A DNA stretch of 64,000 nt from DAOTXR01 sp034435375 (GCA_034435375.1 DAOTXR010000048.1:345429-409428), one strand, 5' to 3'. Positions 43,788 to 53,503 are shown, counted from the stretch's first letter. Numbers and translations: made by a program. Notes: generated from the letters alone by a model not told the origin.

Positions 43788-46700
43788 ATGTTTAAGTTGG
43801 ACTTATTCCGACCGACTGGCAAGAGGCGAGCACAGACACTGGTGGAATTCGCTCTGACGGCGATGGTGTTCGTGCTGCTGCTCGTGATGATCATCGAGGT
43901 GGCGCGGCTCCTGGCAGCTTATGTGATTCTGCAACATGCCGCCCGCACCGGTGCACGCTACGCCATCACGGGTGACTGGGACACTAACTACTCCAGCAAC
44001 CCAAGTGGACATTTCAATATCAGCTCGACCGACCCTTATGCGCACATTGCGCCCTGCTGGCCGCTCTTTGACGACGACCCGCTGTCTCCCACCGTGCCGG
44101 GCTACACGTTCTACCAGCCGTGGCGCAACGCCCGCACGTGCTCCGTCGAAGCGGCTACCCTCAGAGCCATGACGGGGCTTCCACTAGACCCTCGTGTGTC
44201 GACGGTCGCGTCTCCTCAGTGGGATGTGGATGCTCCTGGCTATTATGAGATCGTCGTCATGGGTGTTGCAGATGATGCCTCACCCAATACTGGCACTTTC
44301 GTACGAAACGGAACGACTGTAAACTACTCGGACTACTATCCCAGCTCATTTGCGGGCAATCAGACCGGCTTCTCACGCGGCTTTGCTGGGGCTCCAGAGG
44401 AGAAGGTCGTTGTCCAGATCCAATACCGGCTGCCCATTGTGGCCCCTATCTTGAATGCCATTGCGCCGTCAGTTCGCCTGACGGCCACAGCTATCATGAC
44501 CAATGAGGCGTTTGGCAGCACCAGCCTGCAGCGCCAAGCTGCAGTTGCACCCAGCCTGCCTCCGGTGCCCGTTCTTGAGCCTCCTACTCCTGCTGACTTG
44601 ACCGTCAAAGAACTTGTGCTCAAGACTCCCCCTGCGCTATCCGGTCAGTACATCGTCGGTCAGGACGTTGAGTTCGACGTGACCGTCGAGAACATTGGCG
44701 TGCAGCACACACCGACCAGCTCCACGTTTTACATCCGGGTGTATGCCTCCCCAACCCAGCTCTCGCCAGAGACCACACCGCTGGCGGGTGTGACAGAGAT
44801 CGCTGCCTCGGCAGAGATCACTGAGCGGGTGCTCAGCGGGTCTACCCTGGGGCCTATCTCGGTCACTGGTCAGCTTAACATTCCGATCGGAACATGGTAC
44901 CTCTATGCCTGGGTAGACGCGCCTAGCTCCCTGCCTGGCACCGCCACCAATGCGATAGACGAGGTGGGCACTGGCTCAATGGCCGACCCGGCCCGTGAGG
45001 AAAACAATGCCAAGGGCTTACCTACATCGATTGAGATAGTCCAAGCGGCTGACCTCGCGGTGTCGAAGGAGATCATTGGCAACCCTGACCCCATGACGAA
45101 TGAGAACGTCGTGTACAGGGTCACAGTGACCAACATGGGTCCGAATGATGCAATGGGTGTTCAGCTCAGCGATGTGCTCCCATCTGCTCAACTGACGTAC
45201 CAGAGCCACACAGCAGACAGGGGCACCTACACTCCGGGTAGTGGCCAGTGGGACATCGGTGACCTGCCCCGGCTGCAAACCGCGACCCTGGAGATCACTG
45301 CCCTAGTGACGGCCGCCATGGGCCAGACAGTGATCAACGAGGCCAAGGATCTGGTAGTGGGCTCTGGGATGACCGAAATCCAGCCCTTGAACAACCAGGA
45401 CAGTGTCGCCTTCACGGTCGGCGCGGTTGACTTAGCAGTGACGAAGGTCCTGGACAATCCGACGCCGACCATTGGTAGCGTCATCACCTATACTGTCACC
45501 ATCACCAACACGAATCCGACCAATGGTGCCAGCGGCATTGTAGTGCAAGACCTGTTGCCGCCTGCCACCTGGCTCACCTATCTCTCTTTCACGCCCAGCG
45601 TGGGAACTTTCGACAGTGGAACTGGTAACTGGGCCGTAGGTAACCTGGCCGGCGGCGCCTCGGCTACTCTGACCATCCAGGCTAGGGTGCTAGCTGCCGC
45701 GGTCGCCAAGACGGTTACCAACACAGCCACCATCACAGCCAGGACTGAGCCAGATCCGAATCCCGCCAATGACACAGCCAGCGTGACCTTCACGATAGAA
45801 GGCGCTGACCTCTCAGTAGTCAAGACGGTTCCCGATGTGGCAGATCAGACGCCGATCCCAGGCCAGACTATCACCTACAACATCCGAGTGTCGAACCTCG
45901 GTCCAGACCCAGCCACGGGTGTGTCTATCACGGATGTGCTCCCGGCTACGTTGACTTATGTTACCTCCAGAGCCGACCGGGGAGTCTACAACTCGGCGAC
46001 TGGCGTGTGGACTATCGGCCCTGTGAATAAGTTCGAGTCGGTAGACCTCGAGATCGATGCAATCGTCAATACAACCACCGCAGTAGGCACAGTGATCACC
46101 AACACCACCAGCAATCTGGTGGCCACTCAGGCCGACCCAGACCCTGCCAATAATGTCGGCACTGTCAACGTCACGGTGAGGCAACCGACCGCTGACCTGC
46201 AGGTGACCAAGACGGTTGACCGGGACCATCCGGCGTCAGGCCAGCAAGTGGTTTATACTCTGACGGTAAGGAACCTCGGCCCGGATCAGGCTACCGGGGT
46301 GGCGCTCACGGATCTGTTGCCCGCTGGCGCGGATTATGTCTCCCACACGGCGAGCACTGGCACTACTTATGACAACGTCACCGGGCTGTGGACCATCGGG
46401 ACACTCAATCTGAATGCCACGGTGACATTAACGATCACCGCGCTGGTGAACGCACCTAACAACACCACTGTTACCAACATTACATCCAACCTGGTACTCG
46501 ATCAGGCGGACAATAACAGCGCCAACAATGTGGGCAGCGCCAGCTTCATTGCCAGTAACATTGCCGACGTGTCAGTGACCAAGACGGTCAGCCCTAGCAC
46601 TATCCCGTTTGTGGGCTCATGGCTGACGTATACGGTCACAGTGACCAATGCAGGGCCAAGCCCGGCCACCGGCGTCTTCATCACGGATGTGGTGCCTGCC

Positions 46701-47552
46701 GGCCTGACGCTCCAGTCGGCAACTGCCAGCCAGGGCACCTATAACAGCGGCACGGGCGTATGGAACGTGGGCACTGTTCCTGCCGGCAGCTCCCGAACCC
46801 TGACCCTCAGAGTCACGGTGAACAACGGCACAGAGGGCACTACCATCACCAATACAGCTGAACTGACAGCCATGATCGACCCTGACCCTGACTCGACGCC
46901 GGGGAATAATATCCCCTCTGAGGACGACCAAGCCTCGGTGTCGATTGTGCCGCGGCCACGGTATATGTTTATCAACCTGGGCACAGGCACCCCCAACTGC
47001 CCCACCCTGACATGGGGGGTCGCCAATGAGCCGGGCCTGCCTTATCTGCTGGGGTCATCCAACATGATCTGGTTGGCGAACCTGGCTTACCAGTCATCGC
47101 TTGGCTGGGGCTGGGAGTCCAGCTCACCAGATTGGCGCAGCGATACCCAGACCGTCCGAGACCCGGCTGGCAACCCTGTCGATGCAACTACAACTACTCT
47201 GTTCAGTTGCCGTGGCGTCAACGAGTTCAGCATGCGGTTCGACAACTTGTCGGAGGGCAACTATCGCATCTACCTGGCCTTCTCCGATCCTAACAACCAG
47301 CCACGGCGGTTCGATGTGTACTACAAGATCGGCACCAGCGTCCAGCAGTTTATCACCTTCGACTCGGGTCGTTCGAGCAACGAGTATGAGCCGCGGACAG
47401 CGTTCGGGAGATACCGTCTTGGCATTGAGACCTTTACGGTAACGTTGGCCTCGGCCAATAATCTGTATATCATCTTCGAGAATGGCGACAGTGTGACTGG
47501 TAGCCGCCAGAGACCGTGGGTTCAGGGCATTGGGATCGAGTTGCTCCCGTAG
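43788..47552 (+). CDS. Giant TadE-like surface protein with CARDB and five DUF11 repeats
   Basis: A 1254-residue secreted protein. The N-terminus is a TadE/pseudopilin type III signal: basic residues, then RRAQTLVEFALTAMVFVLL. Residues about 60-250 are a TadE-like body. A CARDB-like domain covers about 265-415 (ADLTVKELVLKTPPALSGQY). Five DUF11 repeats of about 126 residues follow (each starts like ADLxVTKT and contains GPxxATGVxxTDVLP). A C-terminal ~200-residue beta domain (YMFINLGTGTPNCP ... YLAFSDPNNQPRRFDVYY) looks malectin-like. The product may be a tip or shaft adhesin of a Tad pilus. The ATG at 43788 with GAGAGGT upstream is preferred over an in-frame GTG at 43740. Confidence 0.83.
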   Translation: MFKLDLFRPTGKRRAQTLVEFALTAMVFVLLLVMIIEVARLLAAYVILQHAARTGARYAITGDWDTNYSSNPSGHFNISSTDPYAHIAPCWPLFDDDPLSPTVPGYTFYQPWRNARTCSVEAATLRAMTGLPLDPRVSTVASPQWDVDAPGYYEIVVMGVADDASPNTGTFVRNGTTVNYSDYYPSSFAGNQTGFSRGFAGAPEEKVVVQIQYRLPIVAPILNAIAPSVRLTATAIMTNEAFGSTSLQRQAAVAPSLPPVPVLEPPTPADLTVKELVLKTPPALSGQYIVGQDVEFDVTVENIGVQHTPTSSTFYIRVYASPTQLSPETTPLAGVTEIAASAEITERVLSGSTLGPISVTGQLNIPIGTWYLYAWVDAPSSLPGTATNAIDEVGTGSMADPAREENNAKGLPTSIEIVQAADLAVSKEIIGNPDPMTNENVVYRVTVTNMGPNDAMGVQLSDVLPSAQLTYQSHTADRGTYTPGSGQWDIGDLPRLQTATLEITALVTAAMGQTVINEAKDLVVGSGMTEIQPLNNQDSVAFTVGAVDLAVTKVLDNPTPTIGSVITYTVTITNTNPTNGASGIVVQDLLPPATWLTYLSFTPSVGTFDSGTGNWAVGNLAGGASATLTIQARVLAAAVAKTVTNTATITARTEPDPNPANDTASVTFTIEGADLSVVKTVPDVADQTPIPGQTITYNIRVSNLGPDPATGVSITDVLPATLTYVTSRADRGVYNSATGVWTIGPVNKFESVDLEIDAIVNTTTAVGTVITNTTSNLVATQADPDPANNVGTVNVTVRQPTADLQVTKTVDRDHPASGQQVVYTLTVRNLGPDQATGVALTDLLPAGADYVSHTASTGTTYDNVTGLWTIGTLNLNATVTLTITALVNAPNNTTVTNITSNLVLDQADNNSANNVGSASFIASNIADVSVTKTVSPSTIPFVGSWLTYTVTVTNAGPSPATGVFITDVVPAGLTLQSATASQGTYNSGTGVWNVGTVPAGSSRTLTLRVTVNNGTEGTTITNTAELTAMIDPDPDSTPGNNIPSEDDQASVSIVPRPRYMFINLGTGTPNCPTLTWGVANEPGLPYLLGSSNMIWLANLAYQSSLGWGWESSSPDWRSDTQTVRDPAGNPVDATTTTLFSCRGVNEFSMRFDNLSEGNYRIYLAFSDPNNQPRRFDVYYKIGTSVQQFITFDSGRSSNEYEPRTAFGRYRLGIETFTVTLASANNLYIIFENGDSVTGSRQRPWVQGIGIELLP
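45048..46950 (+). repeat. Five tandem DUF11-coding repeats
   Basis: In-frame repeats start near 45048, 45426, 45804, 46191 and 46563, with periods of 372-388 bp. They encode beta-sandwich DUF11 modules. The DNA copies have diverged, so the array is old rather than a recent amplification. Confidence 0.75.
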
Positions 47553-47586
47553 GCCCTGGCGGCTGCATCGGCAACAGACCTGAACT

Positions 47587-47619
47587 GGCCACCCGGCGGA
47601 TGCACCTGACCGGGTGGCC
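47587..47619 (+). terminator. Hairpin between pilus-locus genes
   Basis: GGCCACCCGG and CCGGGTGGCC form a perfect 10-bp stem with a 13-nt loop, 34 bp after the giant protein gene. It may terminate part of the transcription or stabilise mRNA. Confidence 0.5.
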
Positions 47620-47642
47620 CCTGCACACAATGAGAGGGTACG

Positions 47643-48353
47643 ATGGGTTTCTTGGGCAGCCTCTTTGGCGGGAAGGATGACTTCCCTAGCTCAGTGGAGC
47701 CGGATCAGGGAGAGCGCAAGGGCCTTGGCCTGAGCCCAGATGTCCAGGTTGCCATTGCTTTCAGCTTGACGCTCATTGCAGGGCTGTGTTGTGCCATGAC
47801 AATTGTGGTGCCGCGCCTGCAACTGTCCGCTGCGCCGCAGCAGGTCCAGGCTACCCCCGTGTGGACAGATACATCTATCCCCACGGCACGCGAGGCGTAT
47901 CCCCCGGCTGTCGAGGTGATCCGCCAAACTGACCCGGCGGCGGAACTGGCCAGCGGTGTGGGGGCCTGGACGCCCATCGTCAATGCCGTCCAGCTTGAGT
48001 CTGGGCGTACCGGCTGGACTTTTCACTTCTATCTGCCGACCAGCCATCAGATGGCAACCGTCATCGTAGACCGGACTAACGGCGCCCGCGTGGCTGAGGT
48101 GAAGCCGTGGGAGACACCTCCCACCCTGCTCAGTGACCAGGGGTGGCAGGTGGACAGCCCTCAGGCCGTGGGCCGTCTGTTAGAGGCTTGCCGTACCACG
48201 TTCGAGAGCCAGGCAGATAGTCAGGTGCAAGCCAGGCTGTCTACGGCTGCTGACCACCGGACGTTGGTGTGGCATCTGCGTGTCTTTTCGCCTGCTGACC
48301 CCTTGGCTGTCTGCGAGGTCAATCTCGACGCGACCACCGGGCTGCTACGGTAG
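47643..48353 (+). CDS. Single-pass membrane protein in the Tad pilus locus
   Basis: Protein of 236 residues with a cytoplasmic N-terminus (GFLGSLFGGKDD), one transmembrane helix (about 34-56) and an extracytoplasmic domain. The C-terminal part (TLVWHLRVFSPADPLAVCEVNLDATTGLLR) resembles a PepSY-like beta hairpin. Function is unknown; its position between two TadE-type genes suggests a role in pilus assembly. Confidence 0.62.
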   Translation: MGFLGSLFGGKDDFPSSVEPDQGERKGLGLSPDVQVAIAFSLTLIAGLCCAMTIVVPRLQLSAAPQQVQATPVWTDTSIPTAREAYPPAVEVIRQTDPAAELASGVGAWTPIVNAVQLESGRTGWTFHFYLPTSHQMATVIVDRTNGARVAEVKPWETPPTLLSDQGWQVDSPQAVGRLLEACRTTFESQADSQVQARLSTAADHRTLVWHLRVFSPADPLAVCEVNLDATTGLLR

Positions 48354-48371
48354 CGGGGGAGGTAAGCTGAG

Positions 48372-49496
48372 GTGCTTTTTGTCACCGGGTCAAACTTACC
48401 ACACAGCGCTCGGATGCTGCCTGCCGCTCTACGCCCACGGCGTGGCCAGAGTCTGGTTGAGTTTGTGCTTGTGCTGCCCATTCTCTTGATGATCATAGCG
48501 GCAGTGCTTGAGGTCGGCAATGTGCTCACGTTGTACAACCGCGTGCAGTTGGCTGCGCGTGAAGGAGCCCGCTTTGCTGCTGCAGGCGGCACCGACGCCA
48601 GCGTGATGGAGGTCGTCAGGCAGGCCAGCGAAGAGTCGCTCACCTACGACCCGGCGCAGATGTCGATTTGGGTCATTCGTCCGGTCATTCTGACCGATGG
48701 GGCATCCTACTGGAGCTGGAAGGACGGCAGTGCAACTGATTGGGGTGTGCCTGTCGTGTGCGTCTTTGGTGACGATTGCACGATGCCCATCCAGCCCTCC
48801 GACGTCCTGAACAGCTTCAAGAGCTTCGTAGGAGGGGATCAGAGCCAGCGCCGCTCGCTCGATGGCCAGCGGCTGTCGATCGTTGTCGTATATTACAAGG
48901 CTGACACGATCCTCAACCTTCCCTTTTTCAGGGTGCCCGGCGAGAGCCAGGGGCGTGTACCTCTGTGGGCTTACACGGTCCTGATCCAGGAGATCGAGCA
49001 GACCACGATCAACCTGAAGGCTGGGGGATGCAGCGCCTATCCCATCGGAATCTATGAGGATGTCATCCCGGCCAATGCAGAAGAGGACCAGCGTTTTTCG
49101 AATATCCCGCGCGGCGATACCGGGTTCCAGTTCCTCTCATGGCGTGGCGCGGGAACCAGCCAGCTCGGCGTTGCCATGGCTTATCCAGGCAACAGCACCA
49201 GCCCGACCACAGGGTACAAGAACCCTGTGGACCCCTCTGACATCCAGATGCACCGTGGCGATTATGTATGGGGAGCAGTATGGGATGGGAGCTGGGGAAC
49301 CACGCAGAGCGCAATGGACGATCACATTGCCAAGGGCCGTGCGGTGCGGGCCGTCATCTACAGCCAGTACGACATTGCGCCCAAGTACTTGGTCTCGAAC
49401 TTTGTCATTATCCGTATCAGAGGATACGGGGCTAACTTCACTACTTTGACCTTCGATTTTGTGCGGTTTGACGAGAGTTGTGGATTTGACCACTGA
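48372..49496 (+). CDS. TadE-like pseudopilin
   Basis: Protein of 374 residues with a TadE signature RRGQSLVEFVLVLPILLMIIAAVLEVGNVL near the N-terminus, followed by YNRVQLAAREGARFAAAGG. The long C-terminal region lacks other known domains. TadE proteins are minor pilins of Flp/Tad pili. It begins with GTG at 48372 (GAGGT upstream); the gap to the previous gene is 18 bp. Confidence 0.82.
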   Translation: MLFVTGSNLPHSARMLPAALRPRRGQSLVEFVLVLPILLMIIAAVLEVGNVLTLYNRVQLAAREGARFAAAGGTDASVMEVVRQASEESLTYDPAQMSIWVIRPVILTDGASYWSWKDGSATDWGVPVVCVFGDDCTMPIQPSDVLNSFKSFVGGDQSQRRSLDGQRLSIVVVYYKADTILNLPFFRVPGESQGRVPLWAYTVLIQEIEQTTINLKAGGCSAYPIGIYEDVIPANAEEDQRFSNIPRGDTGFQFLSWRGAGTSQLGVAMAYPGNSTSPTTGYKNPVDPSDIQMHRGDYVWGAVWDGSWGTTQSAMDDHIAKGRAVRAVIYSQYDIAPKYLVSNFVIIRIRGYGANFTTLTFDFVRFDESCGFDH

Positions 49497-49526
49497 GGGA
49501 CAAGTGGCTGAAAACGAGGTGGAACC

Positions 49527-51752
49527 ATGAACTTGATGATCGAATGGCGCGACGTCGACAGACGGAAACGCGGCCAGATCCTGCTCATTGTCGCCCTGGC
49601 AATGGTGGGATTGCTGGTGGCAGCAGGGTTGGCGGTGGATGGTGGTGTGCTGTTCATGCGCAAATCCCAACTGGACCGCGCAGTGGACTCGGCAGCGCTG
49701 GCCGGTGTGGTGGTGCTGAGCAATTCGGACCTGACGGCAGCCAACATCCGCGGGCAGCAGGTCCTGGCGGCTAACAACATCTTTACGACCTCGCAAACTT
49801 CCTGTAGCTCTGTCAGCTGGAAGCCTGCAGGCCCCAACGATTACTGCGGCGAACGGCGACCCGGCCTAGCCCCCGGCGCGATTCGCTATCACATCGAAGT
49901 GCTGTGGGAGAGCGAAACCTACTTTATGCCGCTGCTGGGCTTTGGGAAGTTCCCGCTGAGAAGCCAGGCTACCGCCGAATATCTGACGGTGGTCGATATC
50001 TTCGCCAGTGACACCTCGCAGTTTGGGTTGATCAAGACGGCCAGCCCTTCCACCTACGGCCCCAATATCTGCTCCGTGCGTGGTGACGCCTACATCCCTG
50101 TTCGAGGCGGGCCTGAGAGTTCCCAGACCATTCCCAATCCGTACTACTCAGAGCTGGGCGGCGTGTATGTGTACCGCATTGTGGTTCCACCAGGGTATCC
50201 TTACAACAAGGTCCGCGTCGAGATCCTGGACCCCGATGCTGGCAACAGGACATGGGGTAACGACATCCCGATCTATGAACGCAATGGCTCCATCGTCAGA
50301 TATGAGGACGTGACTGACCGTCTGCCTGCTGTTGCTCGGTTGACCGAAGAGGGAGCTCAGGCCAGCAGCAGCACCGGCAGTTCTGACAACGCCGGCAATC
50401 CCTTCTGGTTCTTTAACCTGGATGAGTACGTCGGAAGCGGCGACTTCTCGCAAGGGACCACTTGCAGTGGCAGCAAGACCAACAACCAGCGAGATAACAA
50501 CAACACCCTGTTCCGCCTCTTCTACTACAAGCAGCTCTCTAGCGGAGAGCTGGAGCCGGTGGACCTGGCTTACTATATAGGCAAAGCCTGGATCAGCACT
50601 ACCGACTCGGTTGGCGGGGCTACCAGCCATCCCTCGACGTTCGGTGGGGCTGCTGGCGCGCCGAGCGGTCCCTATGGGTCTACCTACAATGCTGCTACTG
50701 CCAGCGGGCGGACTGCTACTCAGTATGCAACCTATGCCTATAATGAGGCGCGGGCCACCGACCTGATGTGGATCTCACCCGGAGTCTCAAATGCCGCCCA
50801 TCGCATGCCTGAATTCTCGCAGGCCGCAGGTCGGCCCATCTGGCCAGTGTACGAGAATGATCCAGATCCTCCGCATGATGATATCGTGCGGGGCACAACA
50901 CCTATCGTGGGACTGACCTCTGCTGCAGAGCCCTATACTGAGGTTGAGCCTTGCAACACCATCCGGGCAGCCTTCTTCCGTTCCCAGGCCGCGGGCGGTG
51001 TGGATGCCTCTCGAGGCTTTTACACCAATGCCCCGTCCTGCTCGGCCACATCCAACGGTGACTTTGTCATCGATCTGACGACCGAAGTGCCCGACATCTA
51101 CCGCCCACCGGGATCGAATGGGTACGAGTTTTTCTTGGCTGTTGCCTCCATGCGCGGGTCGGGCGAGAATGTGTATGACCTGTGGGCTGGCCCTTCGCCG
51201 GATGAAGACCCCGATGTGATCGCGCCATCCTACGTCAATGCCCGCCATGTGTACATTGTGAACGAGCTGTCGCTGGGCAACCGATACCATAACGCCAGAG
51301 GTGTCGGGATATACGCTCTGGGTCGCCGGGCAATGAACATGGTCACCTCCGACCGGGTTGAAATCCCGCTGACCTACCTGGGGCCAGAGATGGCTGGCTT
51401 ACAGATGACCATTTCGCTGTACGACTCTGACAGCGGCTCGGGTGCTCCTTTTAACCTGTATTTCGATACCATACCGCAGAGCGACTGGGTGGCGTGTTAT
51501 CCAAGCACCACCAGCCCTCCCAGCTCCAACGAATGCAGGAATTTCCCGGTGAATGGCGCCAGTCCCGCGCGGCTTTATGACGCGAGCAACAACAACGAGT
51601 GGCAATCCTACTCCTTCAACATCCCTAGCGAGGGTGGCACTCCAGCCATCCCATTCTATGGTGGGCGTTTGATGGCCTCTTACGATGGCGGTTCGCAAGA
51701 CACCATGACGTGGAAGATCACGTTGTCCAGCCGACCGTTCCTGGTGCAGTAG
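49527..51752 (+). CDS. TadG-like Tad-domain pilus assembly protein
   Basis: Protein of 741 residues. The N-terminal Tad domain reads RGQILLIVALAMVGLLVAAGLAVDGGVLFMRKSQLDRAVDSAALAG, the hallmark of TadG/putative Flp pilus-assembly proteins. The remaining ~680 residues are extracytoplasmic and rich in Ser, Tyr, Gly and Asn, with no clear enzyme motif. TadG-type proteins are thought to link pili to the envelope. GAGGTGGAACC precedes the ATG; 30 bp after the TadE gene. Confidence 0.83.
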   Translation: MNLMIEWRDVDRRKRGQILLIVALAMVGLLVAAGLAVDGGVLFMRKSQLDRAVDSAALAGVVVLSNSDLTAANIRGQQVLAANNIFTTSQTSCSSVSWKPAGPNDYCGERRPGLAPGAIRYHIEVLWESETYFMPLLGFGKFPLRSQATAEYLTVVDIFASDTSQFGLIKTASPSTYGPNICSVRGDAYIPVRGGPESSQTIPNPYYSELGGVYVYRIVVPPGYPYNKVRVEILDPDAGNRTWGNDIPIYERNGSIVRYEDVTDRLPAVARLTEEGAQASSSTGSSDNAGNPFWFFNLDEYVGSGDFSQGTTCSGSKTNNQRDNNNTLFRLFYYKQLSSGELEPVDLAYYIGKAWISTTDSVGGATSHPSTFGGAAGAPSGPYGSTYNAATASGRTATQYATYAYNEARATDLMWISPGVSNAAHRMPEFSQAAGRPIWPVYENDPDPPHDDIVRGTTPIVGLTSAAEPYTEVEPCNTIRAAFFRSQAAGGVDASRGFYTNAPSCSATSNGDFVIDLTTEVPDIYRPPGSNGYEFFLAVASMRGSGENVYDLWAGPSPDEDPDVIAPSYVNARHVYIVNELSLGNRYHNARGVGIYALGRRAMNMVTSDRVEIPLTYLGPEMAGLQMTISLYDSDSGSGAPFNLYFDTIPQSDWVACYPSTTSPPSSNECRNFPVNGASPARLYDASNNNEWQSYSFNIPSEGGTPAIPFYGGRLMASYDGGSQDTMTWKITLSSRPFLVQ

Positions 51753-51776
51753 CTCTGCATCCCCACCGACTGCTCC

Positions 51777-51808
51777 GCAGTGGGCGCACCCGCAGGTGCG
51801 CCCACTGC
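51777..51808 (+). terminator. Strong hairpin after the TadG-like gene
   Basis: GCAGTGGGCGCACC-CGCA-GGTGCGCCCACTGC is a perfect 14-bp stem with a 4-base loop, 24 bp after the stop codon. Confidence 0.7.
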
Positions 51809-51852
51809 CTTGCTGGCGCGGTGTGCCAGTGGCTGACGTACTTTCGACCCAT

Positions 51853-51880
51853 TTGCCTGCTTGCGCCATTCTCGTATAAT
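51853..51880 (+). promoter_or_regulatory. Promoter of cpaB
   Basis: TTGCCT (51853-51858), a 16-bp spacer and TATAAT (51875-51880), about 88 bp upstream of cpaB and after a terminator hairpin. The -35 resembles the TTGCCC elements at the efflux locus. Confidence 0.55.
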
Positions 51881-51967
51881 AGGGTGAACCGGTCCATTAT
51901 CAGCATAGGTATTCGGGTTGTTGAGCCAACTAAACTACTCTAGGCGAAACCAGGGAGAAAAACCACT

Positions 51968-53191
51968 ATGGGCGCTGGGCGAGGCCGGAGAACCGGCGTA
52001 ATACTCATCGTGCTGATTCTGATCGTGGTTATCATTGCAGCTATGGCGCTGTTTGTGTTGCAGGGGCTGGGAGGCGGCGGTCGTGGTACAACCGCCAGCG
52101 AACCGCCGACGGCGCCACCGCCGACTCCTCCGCCAGTGGTGAACATCATCGTGGCAGCGCGGGACATTCCACGCGGCGCCCGTCTGACGGTACAGGATGT
52201 CACCGTGATGCCCTGGCCGCTTCTCGATGTAGCCCCGCTGCCTACCGATGCACTGACGGTGAGCGGAGAGGTTGGTGGCGCAGGGCTGGATCAGGTTGAG
52301 GGGCGCATTGCCCGTGTGGACATCCTGAAGGGGCAGCCCGTTCTGAACTTCATGCTTACTGCGGGTGAGGAGCCAACCGGTCTGGGCGATGTCGGCTCTG
52401 ATGCTGCTCTGCGCATCCCCTCTGGGATGGTGGCCATCACGGTTCCCATTACGCGCACTTCGTTGGTGGGCTATGCATTGCGCGAGGGCGACCACGTCGA
52501 TATCTTGATGTCTTTCCGCTTTATCGATGTGGACGAGGAATTTCAGACTCCTCTGCCCAACCAGGCTATCTACCTGACAGACAGCCCGGAGCTGTCTGCG
52601 CTAGGGTTCAACCTCATGGAGATGACGCAGGGCCGAGAGGATCGCGGTCTGTTTGGCACGACCCTGATCATCGTTCCTAACCAGAATGGCATCACAAGCG
52701 GTGAGCCCATTGTCCGGCAGACCACCCAGTTGGTCATCGACAATGCCATCGTGATGCATGTTGGCCTGTGGCCGCTCACTGACCTGGCCCAGCCGATAGT
52801 GATCACGCCTGCGCCTCCTCCCACTGCTCCGCCTGAGGGTGAGCCGACTCCTGAGGGGGGTGGGGCGACCCCGGTCCCTGAGATACCGGTGCCAGACCTG
52901 GTCACCCTGGCTATGACGCGGCAGGATGTTCTGGTACTCAAGTATGCCATTGAGACGGGGGCCTCGATTGATCTGGTGTTGCGCAGTGCGTTGGATGACG
53001 ATATAAATGATATTGTCACCGATCCGGTGACGTTGGATTACATCATCAACGCTTACAACGTCACACCGCCCAATAAATTGCCTGTGGCGCTTGATCCTCG
53101 TGTCGACCTGTTGAACCAGCTGCTCCAGAGTGGGGGCGCGATTCCGGCGAGCGGTACGACTTCTCCAACTGAAGGGTCAACGAACGACTAA
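51968..53191 (+). CDS. cpaB: Flp pilus assembly protein CpaB/RcpC
   Basis: Protein of 407 residues with an N-terminal transmembrane helix (about 11-33), a Pro/Thr linker and a SAF domain (NIIVAARDIPRGARLTVQDVTVMPWP). A CpaB/RcpC-type beta region follows (GMVAITVPITRTSLVGYALREGDHVDILM). CpaB is part of the Tad secretion apparatus in the envelope. A Pro/Glu-rich insert (about 275-310) is atypical. GGGAG precedes the ATG at a fair distance. Confidence 0.88.
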   Translation: MGAGRGRRTGVILIVLILIVVIIAAMALFVLQGLGGGGRGTTASEPPTAPPPTPPPVVNIIVAARDIPRGARLTVQDVTVMPWPLLDVAPLPTDALTVSGEVGGAGLDQVEGRIARVDILKGQPVLNFMLTAGEEPTGLGDVGSDAALRIPSGMVAITVPITRTSLVGYALREGDHVDILMSFRFIDVDEEFQTPLPNQAIYLTDSPELSALGFNLMEMTQGREDRGLFGTTLIIVPNQNGITSGEPIVRQTTQLVIDNAIVMHVGLWPLTDLAQPIVITPAPPPTAPPEGEPTPEGGGATPVPEIPVPDLVTLAMTRQDVLVLKYAIETGASIDLVLRSALDDDINDIVTDPVTLDYIINAYNVTPPNKLPVALDPRVDLLNQLLQSGGAIPASGTTSPTEGSTND

Positions 53192-53248
53192 GTGGGGTCA
53201 ATGCCCTGGATAGTGGGGCAAATCTGAGAAGGAGTTTACTAAAAAGGC

Positions 53249-53404
53249 ATGGCTGGCAAGAAAGGTGCCAAGAAAACTGTCGGTAAGACTCGCAAGGGAG
53301 ACGCACCGAAGTTCCTGATGAAGCTCTACTATGTGCAGAAGCCCAACGGAGCTTACGCCGTCAAGTATGAGCGTATCGAGGTAGAAGAGCAAGGCAACGC
53401 GTAA
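53249..53404 (+). CDS. Small basic protein downstream of cpaB
   Basis: A 51-residue protein. The first 21 residues are Lys-rich (MAGKKGAKKTVGKTRKGD); the rest forms a likely beta hairpin (FLMKLYYVQKPNGAYAVKYERIEVEE). The Lys-rich tail suggests nucleic-acid or membrane contact. I do not recognise a family. A purine-rich AAAAAGGC lies just before the ATG. It is followed by a terminator hairpin. Confidence 0.55.
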   Translation: MAGKKGAKKTVGKTRKGDAPKFLMKLYYVQKPNGAYAVKYERIEVEEQGNA

Positions 53405-53436
53405 AACCGATCTCGCCTGATCTACCCTGTTGATCA

Positions 53437-53472
53437 CACAACGCCCCACTGTCCATTCGGTGGGGCGTTGTG
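53437..53472 (+). terminator. Terminator hairpin after the small basic protein
   Basis: CACAACGCCCCAC and GTGGGGCGTTGTG form a perfect 13-bp stem with a 10-nt loop. It ends 31 bp before the next gene. Confidence 0.65.
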
Positions 53473-53503
53473 ATGTTCGGCGGAGCATCCGAGGAGTCTG
53501 GCT

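Noticed and set aside
45048..46950. DUF11 array considered as a recent tandem duplication
   Set aside because: Repeat units differ at many positions at the DNA level and vary in length (372-388 bp), so they are an ancient protein-domain array.
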